From the NCBI GenBank assembly GCA_964414015.1, contig CAYPUE010000007.1, forward strand, positions 1 through 29,220: a DNA stretch of 29,220 bases, read 5' to 3'. A program made the translations under genes and the position numbers. Source of the DNA: JAUSEW01 sp964414015 (GTDB taxonomy: Bacteria > Patescibacteriota > Microgenomatia > Levybacterales > UBA12049). Below, piece by piece: positions 1-7,555 of this stretch; position 1 is the stretch's first letter; each line of letters starts with the position of its first letter. A model generated the notes under the pieces. The model was not told where the DNA came from and made no database searches. It saw only the letters and a list, made by a program, of their open reading frames with translations.

Positions 1-2
1 TT

Positions 3-770
3 ATTTCAAAGCCCATAATTTCGTATTTAAGAGTATGGGATAAAATTGCAGCGCAAAGGCCGGATGCGTATCTTGCCATTTCAAAAGAAGTTCAGGGGAG
101 GATAAAAAAATATTACGGCAGAGAATCAGAAGTTATCTATCCGCCTTTGATGCTACGGGGTCCTGTCAGAAGTTTCCCTCCCGCCCATTCGGTAAACTCA
201 GGGCAAGCCAGTGCTCAAAAAACTGTTTACCCTGAGCCGAGTCGAAGGGTCGGGAGCCCTGCCACTTCTGCCACCCCTCCCTATTTCCTGATAGTTTCCC
301 GTTTGGTGACGTACAAAAAAATAGATTTGGCAATAAAAGCTTTTAATAAATTGAAAATGCCATTAAAAATAATTGGAACCGGTTCTGAACAGAACAGATT
401 GAAAGCGATGAGCGGACAGACAATTGAATTCTTGGGTTACTTGACGCAGGAAGAGCTGGTGAGGTATTATAGTTCTTGCCGTGCTTTAATTTTCCCAGGG
501 ATTGAGGATTTGGGATTAACTATTTTGGAGGCCCAAAGTTTTGGGAAACCGGTCATAGCTTTTAGAGGCGGCGGAGCACTTGAGACAGTTATTGATGGGA
601 AAACCGGTATATTTTTCAATGAGCAAAGTGTTGGAAGTTTAACTCAAGCAATAAAACGATTTAACAGTTTGACAATCGATCCGAAAGAGTGCATTAATCA
701 AGCACAAAAGTTTAATTTTCAACAGTTTAAGAAAAATTTTATGAAAAAAATAGAGGAGTTGTCAGCATGA
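3..770 (+). CDS. GT4-family glycosyltransferase, 5' truncated by the window
   Basis: The frame is open from the window edge, so the true start lies upstream; the first internal ATG (147) is not the start. The beginning reads like the end of a GT4 N-terminal domain (WDKIAAQRPDAYLAISKEV, then KKYYGRESEVIYPP). The C-terminal Rossmann domain follows from about position 282 (YFLIVSRLVTYKKIDLAI). It contains the EX7E-type nucleotide-sugar motif (EDLGLTILE) and GGGALETV. GT4 enzymes move a sugar from a nucleotide donor onto a lipid-linked or glycan acceptor at the inner membrane face; this one resembles mannosyl-type enzymes. About 45 residues of low-complexity, repeat-derived sequence sit in the linker between the two domains. 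The stop overlaps the manC start by 4 nt, suggesting translational coupling within a glycan operon. The family is firm; donor and acceptor are unknown. Confidence 0.88.
   Translation: MSKPIISYLRVWDKIAAQRPDAYLAISKEVQGRIKKYYGRESEVIYPPLMLRGPVRSFPPAHSVNSGQASAQKTVYPEPSRRVGSPATSATPPYFLIVSRLVTYKKIDLAIKAFNKLKMPLKIIGTGSEQNRLKAMSGQTIEFLGYLTQEELVRYYSSCRALIFPGIEDLGLTILEAQSFGKPVIAFRGGGALETVIDGKTGIFFNEQSVGSLTQAIKRFNSLTIDPKECINQAQKFNFQQFKKNFMKKIEELSA
178..256. repeat. Imperfect palindromic repeat inside the glycosyltransferase gene
   Basis: A left arm at 178-197 (CTCCCGCCCATTCGGTAAAC) is imperfectly complementary to the right part at 225-256, which runs from GTTTACCCTGAG to GAAGGGTCGGGAG. The right part contains the CCCTGAGCCGAGTCGAAGGG core. 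Related TCCTTCG...CTCAGGA cores occur at 11555 and 18540. The repeat is translated in frame, and its codons look like low-complexity sequence in the linker between the two GT4 domains. Confidence 0.7.
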
Positions 771-1849
771 AGATTGTTGTTTTTGCCGGCGGAGTAGGAA
801 CAAGATTGTGGCCGTTGTCCAGGAAAAATAGTCCCAAGCAGTTCGAGCAAATAATCGGAGATAAATCTACCTTACAGCTTGCTATAGACAGATTAAGCCC
901 TGATTTTGTTCCTTCCGATATTTACGTATCAACAGGGAGAAAATATAAAGACATAATCTTTAGCCAATTGCCGCAAATTCCTAAAGAAAATTTTATCTTT
1001 GAACCGGAAATGAGAGACGTTGGTCCTGCAGTAGGTCTGGCTTTGGCTCTTATCGGAAAAGATTATCCAAACTCTCCGGTTGCCATTCTTTGGAGCGATC
1101 ACTTTGTCAAAAAAGAAAGACGGCTTCGGGAAGTTCTGAAAATGGCAGATAATCTTGTCAAAAAAGATCCCAATGAAATAATTTTTATTGGCCAGAGAGC
1201 GCGTTTTGCCAATCAGAATTTGGGGTGGATTGAATTTGGAGACAAAAAGACCGAGATAAGAGATACGAAAGTTTTTCATTTCAAAAGACTTATTTACAGA
1301 CCCAAATTTGAAGAAGCGGAAAGTTATCTGAAAGCGGATAATTTCGCCTGGAACCCCGGATATTTTGTAACAACGCCTAAATTTATGCTGTCGCAGTTTA
1401 AAGAATTTACACAGGATTTATATCAAGGATTAATGGCAATACAGAAAGCCAAAGGAACAAAATCTTTCGACGAAGTACTTAACAGAATCTATCCTACTTT
1501 TGAGAAAATAAGTTTTGATAATGCGATTTTGGAAAGAGTTGATCCCAAATACGCTTTGGTTATCGCAGCGGATTTAGGATGGAGCGATATAGGAGCGTGG
1601 GAAGCCTTAAAAGAAGCTCTGGAAGTTTCCTCAAATCAAAACGTTACGAAGGGAAAAGTTCTGATCAATGATTCCGAAGACAATCTTGTTTTTAATTACA
1701 CTGATCAGCTCGCAGTTGGCATAGATTTAAAAGGGATGATTGTCATTAATACGGATGACGTGCTTCTTATTTGCAATAAAAATTCAGTTCCCAAAATTAA
1801 AAAACTTGTTGAGAGCTTAGCAGGTACCCAAAACGAACATTTAACTTGA
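767..1849 (+). CDS. manC: Mannose-1-phosphate guanylyltransferase
   Basis: This 360-residue protein makes GDP-mannose from mannose-1-phosphate and GTP, the donor for mannosyl, fucosyl or rhamnosyl glycans. The N-terminus carries the sugar-nucleotidyltransferase signature (FAGGVGTRLWPLSR, about residues 7-20) followed by the family-typical NSPKQF. Further family blocks are FEPEMRDVGPAVGLA, the AILWSDH segment that holds the metal-binding Asp, FAWNPGYFV, FDNAILE and LGWSDIGAWEAL. The length fits the short form without the C-terminal phosphomannose isomerase domain of bifunctional enzymes. The ATG overlaps the preceding stop, with an AGGAG ribosome site about 9 nt upstream. Its place between a GT4 enzyme and a sugar-phosphate transferase supports a role in surface glycan synthesis. 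Confidence 0.93.
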   Translation: MKIVVFAGGVGTRLWPLSRKNSPKQFEQIIGDKSTLQLAIDRLSPDFVPSDIYVSTGRKYKDIIFSQLPQIPKENFIFEPEMRDVGPAVGLALALIGKDYPNSPVAILWSDHFVKKERRLREVLKMADNLVKKDPNEIIFIGQRARFANQNLGWIEFGDKKTEIRDTKVFHFKRLIYRPKFEEAESYLKADNFAWNPGYFVTTPKFMLSQFKEFTQDLYQGLMAIQKAKGTKSFDEVLNRIYPTFEKISFDNAILERVDPKYALVIAADLGWSDIGAWEALKEALEVSSNQNVTKGKVLINDSEDNLVFNYTDQLAVGIDLKGMIVINTDDVLLICNKNSVPKIKKLVESLAGTQNEHLT

Positions 1850-1853
1850 GAAT

Positions 1854-2519
1854 ATGCCATATGTAGAGATCAAAAAAAGCATCTTTTACGAGACAACGAC
1901 AAGAATAATTGATGTTATTTTTTCCATATTACTTTTGATATTGTTTTCGCCGATAATTTTAATCATAGTCATAGCCATAAACCTTGATTCGAAAGGGCCA
2001 TTATTGGCAGATACACCCCAAAGGGTAGGGAAAAACGGCAAACTTTTCAAAATGTATAAATTCCGCTCAATGGTTGAAAATGCCCATGAGATACTCCACG
2101 ACAACCCGAAATATATGAAATTATTCTCTTTATATAAAAAAGGAAGTTACAAGCTGAAAAACGATCCTAGAATAACAAGGGTAGGTCACTTTATCCGTAA
2201 GTATTCTTTGGATGAAATTCCCCAATTCGTGAATATTTTGAAAGGAGAGATGAGTATAGTTGGTCCAAGAGCATATTATCCTGACGAGTTAAGAGAACAG
2301 CAGGGAGAATATCCCCATACTAAGGATTACGTAAAAATAGTGATTTCAGTTCGGCCTGGAGTAACAGGGCATTGGCAGGTTTCGGGCAGAAGCGAAATTA
2401 ATTTCGATAAAAGAATTAAAATGGATGCGGAATACGTTAAGAAACGATCTATTTTCTATAATTTTTGGATTATGCTGCAGACTCCATGGGCGATGATTTC
2501 CGGTAAAGGCGCCCTCTAG
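1854..2519 (+). CDS. Undecaprenyl-phosphate sugar phosphotransferase (bacterial sugar transferase family)
   Basis: This is a 221-residue monotopic phosphoglycosyl transferase of the WcaJ/RfbP C-terminal-domain type. It would start glycan assembly by placing a sugar phosphate on undecaprenyl phosphate. One hydrophobic re-entrant segment lies at about residues 18-43 (IIDVIFSILLLILFSPIILI). Then come the family blocks KMYKFRSMVENA, the DPRITRVGHFIRKYSLDEIPQ block with its catalytic Asp-Glu pair, LKGEMSIVGPR and SVRPGVTGHWQVSGR. The multi-TM N-terminal domain of full-length WcaJ is absent, as in the minimal PglC form. It starts 4 nt after manC stops and ends the glycan run; the next gene has its own promoter. 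Sugar specificity cannot be read from the sequence. Confidence 0.92.
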   Translation: MPYVEIKKSIFYETTTRIIDVIFSILLLILFSPIILIIVIAINLDSKGPLLADTPQRVGKNGKLFKMYKFRSMVENAHEILHDNPKYMKLFSLYKKGSYKLKNDPRITRVGHFIRKYSLDEIPQFVNILKGEMSIVGPRAYYPDELREQQGEYPHTKDYVKIVISVRPGVTGHWQVSGRSEINFDKRIKMDAEYVKKRSIFYNFWIMLQTPWAMISGKGAL

Positions 2520-2539
2520 GCTTTTTTCAACGTAAGGTA

Positions 2540-2569
2540 TTGACATAGGCAAAGCCCATACGATAGAGT
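2540..2569 (+). promoter_or_regulatory. Sigma70-type promoter, leaderless, for the DUF4012 gene
   Basis: A perfect TTGACA at 2540-2545 is followed, after 18 nt, by TAGAGT at 2564-2569 (4 of 6 matches to TATAAT). The ATG of the next gene begins at 2576, 6 nt after the -10 box, where transcription is expected to start. No Shine-Dalgarno sequence is possible in such a transcript. Confidence 0.65.
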
Positions 2570-2575
2570 TAATAT

Positions 2576-4552
2576 ATGGAGGGATTTGAAAAAATAGATT
2601 TTGGAGTAGACAAAGCCACAGGTGATGCTCCGGTAGCCAATAACGATAGTAAAACAATTATCAATACCAACAAAAGAAAATTATCTCCGATTTTAACTGT
2701 ATTACTAGTAGTAGCGGCTTTAGCTGTATTTGGTTTTTTTGCCATATTTCTTCCGGCAAGGCCAGTAATAGTCTCCGCCCAGCAAACATATTCCCAGGCA
2801 AAGCTTATGCTGGACGCTGTAAAAAAACAGAATATTACTTTGGCATCCGATGAATTGGACAAAACTAAAAAAGATCTAGCAGTTACGTCTCAAAAATTAA
2901 ATTCCATAAGCTTTGTCAGATTTATTCCGGTTGTAAATTGGTATTACAATGATGTCTCTCATATTCTGAAAGCCGCATCTTACGGTATGGATGGGGCAAG
3001 AATTCTAATTGATTCGGTAGAGCCTTACAGTGATGTTCTAGGGCTTAAAGGACAAGGCAGTTTTGTCGGCGGGACTGCATCCCAGCGCATAGAAACTGCA
3101 GTAAGAACAATGGGTACGATTACTCCCCATATAGATGAGATAGCCAAGTCTTTAGAGCTTGCTCAAAAAGAAATAGATCTGGTAGATCCCAATCATTATC
3201 CTGCTATTTTCGGCGGAGGCAAGATAAAAGAGCAGTTGACAAGTATCAAAAGCGCAACCAATCAGGCGGTAGGTTTTGTTAGCGAGGCACGGCCACTAGT
3301 TAAGATTTTACCAAATCTTCTTGGGGAACCTACGGATAAGAAATACTTAATCTTATTCCAAAATGACAGTGAGCTTCGTCCTACCGGTGGTTTTATTACC
3401 GCGTATTCTGTTTTTAGACTCTCTAGAGGCGTTATTCATGTCGACAGATCGGACGACGTCTATACTCTTGACGCCGGTGCTCCTAAGCCGAAGGCGCCTG
3501 CTCCAATTCTTAAATATCTTCCCAACGTAACTACATTTAATTTGCGCGACACAAATCTTTCTCCGGATTTTATAGAATCAATGAACACCTTTAATTCCAT
3601 CTATGACAAAACTTCAGGAAAAATTAATGTTGATGGGATTATCGCTATAGATACACAGGTGCTCGTATCAGTGCTTAAGATATTAGATGATGAAATTGTG
3701 GCTGACGGTATACGTTTTACAACCAAAAACGATACTAGGTGTGATTGCCCTCAAGTTATTTACCAGCTGGAAAGTCTGATTAGTACGCCCAGAAGTTTGG
3801 ATTTGAGAATAACTTCCCTTGCAACTGCTCAAGCCGTAAGGAAAGACATTTTGGGTTCTCTTTTATATGCTCTTATGGATAAAGCTTTTAAGTCTTCGCC
3901 CAAGCTTTATTGGGGACCGCTGTTCCAAAATTTGTTAACTCAAGCCAATCAAAAGCATGTTTTATTTTACCTATATAATAAAGACGCTCAAGCAGGAATA
4001 GATGCTTTGAATGTGGCAGGCAGAATAAAATCCGCTGACGGAGATTACCTGCATATCAATGAGGCCAACTTCGGAGGAGCCAAGGCTAATCTTTTCGTTA
4101 AGGAAGCTGTAGATCAAAAAATAGATATTTCTAGGACAGGGGTTATTACGAAAACTGTTACTATTAATTACAAAAATCCTCATCCTCCTTCCGATTGCAA
4201 TCTGGAAAGAGGGGCATTGTGTCTAAATGCAGTTTTAAGAGACTGGATTAGGGTTTATGTTCCGAAGGGAAGCCAGCTTGTAGACAGTCAGGGCTCGGAA
4301 GTTAAAGTAACCTCGTATGAGGAATTAGGGAAAACCGTATTTGAAGGATTTTTAACCGTTCGTCCATTGGGGACGGCAACGTACAAACTTACCTATACCT
4401 TACCGTTTAAACTTGCCAACGGATCACCTCTGCCTTTGCTTATTCAGAAACAGCCGGGCACAGATAGAAACGAATACACGATAAGTGTAAACGGTAGACA
4501 AGTAGATAAGTTTAATCTGTTAACAGACAAGACTCTTAATCTGAATTTATAA
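2576..4552 (+). CDS. DUF4012 domain membrane-anchored protein
   Basis: This 658-residue protein has a short cytoplasmic N-terminus and one membrane segment at about residues 37-60 (ILTVLLVVAALAVFGFFAIF), then a large region predicted to lie outside. The block KKYLILFQNDSELRPTGGF (about residues 258-276) and the following segment with RDTNLSPDF are hallmarks of DUF4012, a family common in CPR bacteria and Actinobacteria. Its biochemical role is not established. A pair of cysteines (CDCPQ, about residue 385) and another pair near the C-terminal beta-rich part may form disulfides. It follows glycan-assembly genes, and family members often lie beside exopolysaccharide genes, so a role in surface glycan export or attachment is a reasonable guess. 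It has its own promoter and is followed by recO after 2 nt. Confidence 0.85.
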   Translation: MEGFEKIDFGVDKATGDAPVANNDSKTIINTNKRKLSPILTVLLVVAALAVFGFFAIFLPARPVIVSAQQTYSQAKLMLDAVKKQNITLASDELDKTKKDLAVTSQKLNSISFVRFIPVVNWYYNDVSHILKAASYGMDGARILIDSVEPYSDVLGLKGQGSFVGGTASQRIETAVRTMGTITPHIDEIAKSLELAQKEIDLVDPNHYPAIFGGGKIKEQLTSIKSATNQAVGFVSEARPLVKILPNLLGEPTDKKYLILFQNDSELRPTGGFITAYSVFRLSRGVIHVDRSDDVYTLDAGAPKPKAPAPILKYLPNVTTFNLRDTNLSPDFIESMNTFNSIYDKTSGKINVDGIIAIDTQVLVSVLKILDDEIVADGIRFTTKNDTRCDCPQVIYQLESLISTPRSLDLRITSLATAQAVRKDILGSLLYALMDKAFKSSPKLYWGPLFQNLLTQANQKHVLFYLYNKDAQAGIDALNVAGRIKSADGDYLHINEANFGGAKANLFVKEAVDQKIDISRTGVITKTVTINYKNPHPPSDCNLERGALCLNAVLRDWIRVYVPKGSQLVDSQGSEVKVTSYEELGKTVFEGFLTVRPLGTATYKLTYTLPFKLANGSPLPLLIQKQPGTDRNEYTISVNGRQVDKFNLLTDKTLNLNL

Positions 4553-4554
4553 TC

Positions 4555-5100
4555 ATGAGATTACACAAGATAGAAGGTTTTGTTATCAAAAGAAATAATT
4601 TTAACGAAGCCGATAGGATTTTGACCGTATTTACCAAACAATCGGGTAAAGTTAGGATTAAAGCAACAGGTGTTCGAAGAATTGCCAGCCGGAGATCTCC
4701 CCACGTAGAACTTTTAAATTTGTCTCTTCTGACTGTTTATCAAGGCAGAAATATTCAGACTCTGATAGAGGCAGAAACCATAGAAAGCTTTTCCGATATT
4801 AAAAAAAATCTGAAAAAAGTCGGTTTTGCCTATCATATTTGTGAATTAATCAATAAACTTTGCCCGGAGAATCAGGAGAATAGGCAAGTTTTTAATCTTA
4901 TCCTGGATATTCTGACGAAACTTGCCAAAGAAGATAATATAAAAGCAACTATTGATAAATTTGAAATTAATTTGTTGGGCTTATTGGGATTTTATACGTC
5001 TTCGCAATCTCTTATTCCTTCATTCAACATGTCTTCATTTATAGAAAGCATTACGGAAAGAAAACTCAAAAGCAGACAATTATTATCTAAATTCCTATAA
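4555..5100 (+). CDS. recO: DNA repair protein RecO, short form
   Basis: RecO helps load RecA onto gapped DNA in the RecFOR pathway. The N-terminal OB-fold is clear: RLHKIEGFVIKRNNFNEADR, then ILTVFTKQSGKVRIKATGVRR and a segment near residues 55-70 (LLNLSLLTVYQG). A helical C-terminal domain follows (AYHICELINKL, then ILDILTKLA and FEINLLGLLGF). At 181 residues it is shorter than typical RecO (about 240), and the C-terminal zinc-finger cysteines of some family members are absent. The ATG lies 2 nt after the DUF4012 stop, so it is probably read from the same transcript. Short RecO is usual in reduced genomes. Confidence 0.85.
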   Translation: MRLHKIEGFVIKRNNFNEADRILTVFTKQSGKVRIKATGVRRIASRRSPHVELLNLSLLTVYQGRNIQTLIEAETIESFSDIKKNLKKVGFAYHICELINKLCPENQENRQVFNLILDILTKLAKEDNIKATIDKFEINLLGLLGFYTSSQSLIPSFNMSSFIESITERKLKSRQLLSKFL

Positions 5101-5214
5101 ATTAAACTCCCCTTTTATCATAACCTCTAAGCCCCTAGCGAAATAATGTTATTTTTTAAAATGTGTTTTCAGTTTAAATTAAGAAATCCTAAAATTAGAT
5201 CTATTTTTGATATC

Positions 5215-5243
5215 TTGACAAACTGATTTTTTGTTGATATTAT
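5215..5243 (+). promoter_or_regulatory. Strong sigma70-type promoter, leaderless, for the DGQHR gene
   Basis: A perfect TTGACA (5215-5220), a 17-nt spacer and TATTAT (5238-5243, 5 of 6 matches) lie just before the ATG at 5250. The 6-nt gap from -10 to ATG predicts transcription starting at the A of the start codon. This is the best consensus promoter in the window and makes the downstream gene an independent unit. The rest of the 5101-5249 gap is AT-rich with nothing else recognisable. Confidence 0.75.
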
Positions 5244-5249
5244 TCTTTT

Positions 5250-6398
5250 ATGCAAATAACAAAATTAGATTTTGAAGTGCCAGCAATCAGGGTTTCTCAG
5301 AGGGCAGCAGAGGGGAAAACTATCTTCTTTGCAAAATTAAAAGCAGAAGATTTTGCTACTAGAGCAGATGAAAGATTTAAAATTGATCATTACAGAAGAG
5401 TGTCCGGACTTAAAGATGAGGGATACCAGAGAGAAGAGAGCGATAGAGCCGTCGAGAAAATAAAAAATTTTGTAATCAGGGAATCGCCCCATCCTATTCT
5501 GCCTACGGCAATCATAATGAATTCGAGAGTTCCTCTGGATTTTAAACAGGAAAATAGTTTTGGATACGGCAAGCTAATAATAAATGCTCCACTTTATATA
5601 ATCGATGGGCAACACAGATATAAAGCTTGGAAAAGTATGATGGAGATTCCTGAATATAGAGAAAAGTATGGGGATTATGAATTCCCAGTAATTATACTCT
5701 CAGGCTTTGATCAGCTAAGAGAAATTGAACAATTCTATGTCATAAATTCAAGACAAAAAAAGATAAAAATAGACTTGGCACAACGTCATCTTTTAAGGTT
5801 CAAAACAAATCCTAGTACGGAAAATTTAGTTGAAGAAAAAGATCTTTGGAAACTCCATGCTCTAAAAATTGTTGATTACTTAAACGAAGAGTTGAATGGC
5901 ATATGGAAAGGAAAAATTGGTCTTCCGAGCGATCCAGCCGATTTAAAAAAATCTAGAATTATTAATCAATCATCATTCGTTAGTTCCCTAAGTCCTTTCT
6001 TTGTGGGAAAAGATAAGCTTCTTGAGTTCCCAAAGGTAAAAATAGAGGAATCTGCGGAGTTTCTAAGTAAGTTTTGGGCTATAGTGGCAAAAATTTATTC
6101 TATTCCAGCACAGTTTCCAAATGATTACTCATTAATGAAGACTGTTGGAGTTTTTTCTTTGCATATTTTCCTCGCAGAAATTGCTCGAGATTATGATTTG
6201 AAAAAAGATGAGGCTGTTATTCTGCAAAAAGCAACAGGCAAGCTACTTAGCGTATCTGAAAAGAATATCCAATACACTTTCTGGAAATCTAAAGCACCGG
6301 AAGCTCAAAGAAACGCCGGAAAAGCAGCTGGAGCTTTTTCTTCAGCTGCTGGACATGCTAGATTAGCAGCTATACTTTTTGGTTTTGCTGAGATTTAG
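5250..6398 (+). CDS. DGQHR-domain protein (DndB-related)
   Basis: This 382-residue protein contains the signature IIDGQHRYKAW (D119 to R123) that defines the DGQHR family. A family-typical block follows, in which a Phe-Tyr-Val-Ile-Asn pattern leads to NSRQKKIKIDLAQR (about residues 164-181). The best-known member is DndB, the regulator of DNA phosphorothioation islands; other members are orphans or sit in mobile and defence regions, and the DGQHR motif resembles the ParB/Srx nucleotidase fold. No dndA, C, D or E gene is nearby. The gene has its own strong leaderless promoter between recO and a restriction-methylase remnant, which suggests an accessory cargo gene. The C-terminus is rich in Ala and Gly. 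The family call is good; function (NTP-dependent regulator or defence effector) is unknown. Confidence 0.75.
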   Translation: MQITKLDFEVPAIRVSQRAAEGKTIFFAKLKAEDFATRADERFKIDHYRRVSGLKDEGYQREESDRAVEKIKNFVIRESPHPILPTAIIMNSRVPLDFKQENSFGYGKLIINAPLYIIDGQHRYKAWKSMMEIPEYREKYGDYEFPVIILSGFDQLREIEQFYVINSRQKKIKIDLAQRHLLRFKTNPSTENLVEEKDLWKLHALKIVDYLNEELNGIWKGKIGLPSDPADLKKSRIINQSSFVSSLSPFFVGKDKLLEFPKVKIEESAEFLSKFWAIVAKIYSIPAQFPNDYSLMKTVGVFSLHIFLAEIARDYDLKKDEAVILQKATGKLLSVSEKNIQYTFWKSKAPEAQRNAGKAAGAFSSAAGHARLAAILFGFAEI

Positions 6399-6476
6399 TT
6401 TTGTAAGAGACAAAAAGAGTACTAATTAAGGTCTAATAAAAAAGATTTCTGGTTATTTATAATAATATAGGGATAA

Positions 6477-6557
6477 GGTAAAAAAACGGATGAAGAAGTT
6501 TACAAACTCTACGGCTTCACACCCGAAGAAAAAGAAATTGTAGGAAATTTTTATTGA
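6477..6557 (+). pseudogene. C-terminal remnant of an Eco57I/Type IIG-like DNA methylase
   Basis: Immediately after an in-frame TAA (6474-6476), the frame reads GKKTDEEVYKLYG, then FTPEEKEIVGNFY and a TGA stop. The pattern D-E-x-V-Y-x-L-Y-G-(L/F)-T-x-E-E-x-x-I-V is, from family knowledge, the typical extreme C-terminus of Type IIG and N6-adenine restriction-modification proteins. No start codon or preceding coding sequence is present, so this would be a 25-codon fossil left after deletion. Its TGA stop lies inside the -35 box of the next operon. The resemblance is by eye and the peptide is short. Confidence 0.5.
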
Positions 6558-6582
6558 CTTTTTGTCATAAAAGAGAGATAGT
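6554..6582 (+). promoter_or_regulatory. Promoter for the membrane protein / SinR-like pair
   Basis: TTGACT (6554-6559, 5 of 6) and GATAGT (6577-6582, 4 of 6) are 17 nt apart. The expected start is about 6589, giving a leader of only about 5 nt before the ATG at 6595. No Shine-Dalgarno sequence is present. The stretch 6399-6553 has no other gene apart from the methylase remnant. Confidence 0.55.
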
Positions 6583-6594
6583 TCTTTTATCAAA

Positions 6595-6996
6595 ATGAAT
6601 GTAGAAGGTGAATCGAAATTAGGGGTTATTAATAAGAATCCACAGCAAGATGTTTTTGGTTTTCACTTTTTGCCAGATAAAAAAAGTTTTTTAATTGGTT
6701 GGCAGTCAACTCCTAGCGCTCTTACTCGAGCACTGCCTATTATTTTGATCCTGATTCCTGCTTTTTTAATTCTTGCCTACCTTGAAAGAAGTTTGATTAT
6801 CCCCGCTTTTGTTATGTTAGCCTTAATCGGAATATTGACATTTTACATAGTGATATTTACACCAAACAGGGTTGTCTTAGCAGATACATCTTCAAGACAA
6901 ATCGGTGATAAAGTTTCTGGAGAAGTGATTGAAGGGGAAATAGATTATCAGCCTGAAATTAAATCCCTTGCAAAATCTAAGGAGAAAAGAAAATGA
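6595..6996 (+). CDS. Hypothetical two-TM membrane protein
   Basis: This 133-residue protein matches no family I can name. An N-terminal soluble part (about 40 residues) precedes two adjacent hydrophobic helices at about residues 42-62 (ALPIILILIPAFLILAYL) and 66-89 (LIIPAFVMLALIGILTFYIVIF). A hydrophilic C-terminus of about 44 residues ends in a basic cluster (KSKEKRK). Both termini are probably cytoplasmic. It has its own near-leaderless promoter, and its stop overlaps the ATG of the next gene by 4 nt (ATGA), so the two are translationally coupled and probably work together. Confidence 0.6.
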   Translation: MNVEGESKLGVINKNPQQDVFGFHFLPDKKSFLIGWQSTPSALTRALPIILILIPAFLILAYLERSLIIPAFVMLALIGILTFYIVIFTPNRVVLADTSSRQIGDKVSGEVIEGEIDYQPEIKSLAKSKEKRK

Positions 6997-7358
6997 ATTA
7001 TTTAATCGTTTACGATAATACGCAATTGCAATTTGACCAAAATCACATTTTTAAATTTATAACAACAAGTCCTAAAATTTCCGATTGGTGGCATTATCTG
7101 CCCAACGTTTATATTGTAAGTACGAATTTATCTGCTAAAACGATGGCAGATTCCGTGATTAGTACGTATCCAGGTTTAAAGTTTTTCATTTCCAGAATAG
7201 ATCTAAGCGATTATAATGGCATACTTCATTCAAGCGCTTGGGATTGGATAAAAAATAAAACTGGGCAGTTATTAAATTTGATACCGTCTCCAAAAGCTAG
7301 TCCGGTTACAATCCAAGATTTATTAAATAGGATAAATGATGGTGGCAGTGGGGAATAA
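6993..7358 (+). CDS. Small SinR-family / Cas2-like-fold protein
   Basis: This 121-residue protein begins MNYLIVYDNT and continues with SDWWHYLPNVYIVST, then a segment of alternating strands and helices, and ends its core with SSAWDWI. This resembles my recollection of small proteins annotated SinR family or Cas2-like, with the pattern (N/D)YLI-YD...WWHYL-(S/N)-x-(W/Y)-I-V and a ferredoxin-like fold. No CRISPR array or other cas gene is present, so a role in spacer acquisition is not supported. The acidic residue after strand one (YDN) could match the metal site of the Cas2/VapD superfamily. It overlaps the preceding membrane-protein gene by 4 nt. The C-terminal 30 residues are variable. The fold assignment is inference from patterns. 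Confidence 0.5.
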   Translation: MNYLIVYDNTQLQFDQNHIFKFITTSPKISDWWHYLPNVYIVSTNLSAKTMADSVISTYPGLKFFISRIDLSDYNGILHSSAWDWIKNKTGQLLNLIPSPKASPVTIQDLLNRINDGGSGE

Positions 7359-7476
7359 AGTATGGTATCTAAGGTATTAAAACAATTGAGGAATAAACAA
7401 TCCTAATTTTTTCCTCTTGACGAAATTGAATTAAAATTTTCGTCGTGGTGTAATTTGGGGACGGTTTTAAGAAGCA

Positions 7477-7488
7477 TTGTTGCAACAA
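7477..7488. promoter_or_regulatory. Perfect 12-bp palindrome upstream of glyS
   Basis: TTGTTGCAACAA is a perfect palindrome about 60 nt upstream of the glyS -10 box. The same gap holds a 7-bp inverted repeat, GACGAAA (7419-7425) with TTTCGTC (7438-7444). Either could be a protein-binding site; no T-tract makes a terminator convincing. The rest of the 7359-7555 gap is AT-rich and shows no gene. Confidence 0.3.
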
Positions 7489-7540
7489 ACTTAGAATAAA
7501 ACACGAAACAGATTGAATTATTTATTTATGGCTTCTTTTC

Positions 7541-7549
7541 TGCTATTAT
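7541..7549 (+). promoter_or_regulatory. Extended -10 promoter, leaderless, for glyS
   Basis: TGCTATTAT is an extended -10 element (TG at 7541-7542, TATTAT at 7544-7549). The glyS ATG at 7556 lies 6 nt after it, so transcription should start on the start codon. No good -35 is seen, as is usual for extended -10 promoters. An overlapping TATAAT at 7547-7552 is 3 nt too close to allow a start upstream of the ATG. Confidence 0.55.
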
Positions 7550-7555
7550 AATTCC

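Noticed and set aside
767..1852. Alternative genetic code (TGA read as Gly, as in some CPR phyla)
   Set aside because: TGA terminates manC, rsmH, ftsW and others at the expected family lengths, and reading through would run into the next gene.
2505..2528. T-run after the sugar transferase stop as a terminator
   Set aside because: The sequence before the run forms at most a 3-bp GCC/GGC stem.
5141..5157. AT-only inverted repeat (AAATAA/TTATTT) followed by T residues after recO as a terminator
   Set aside because: The loop would be 2 nt and the stem has no G or C; too weak to support.
6993..7358. Possible cas2 with a CRISPR locus
   Set aside because: No repeat-spacer array is found within the window and no cas1 or effector gene; the resemblance is to the wider Cas2-like/SinR fold only.
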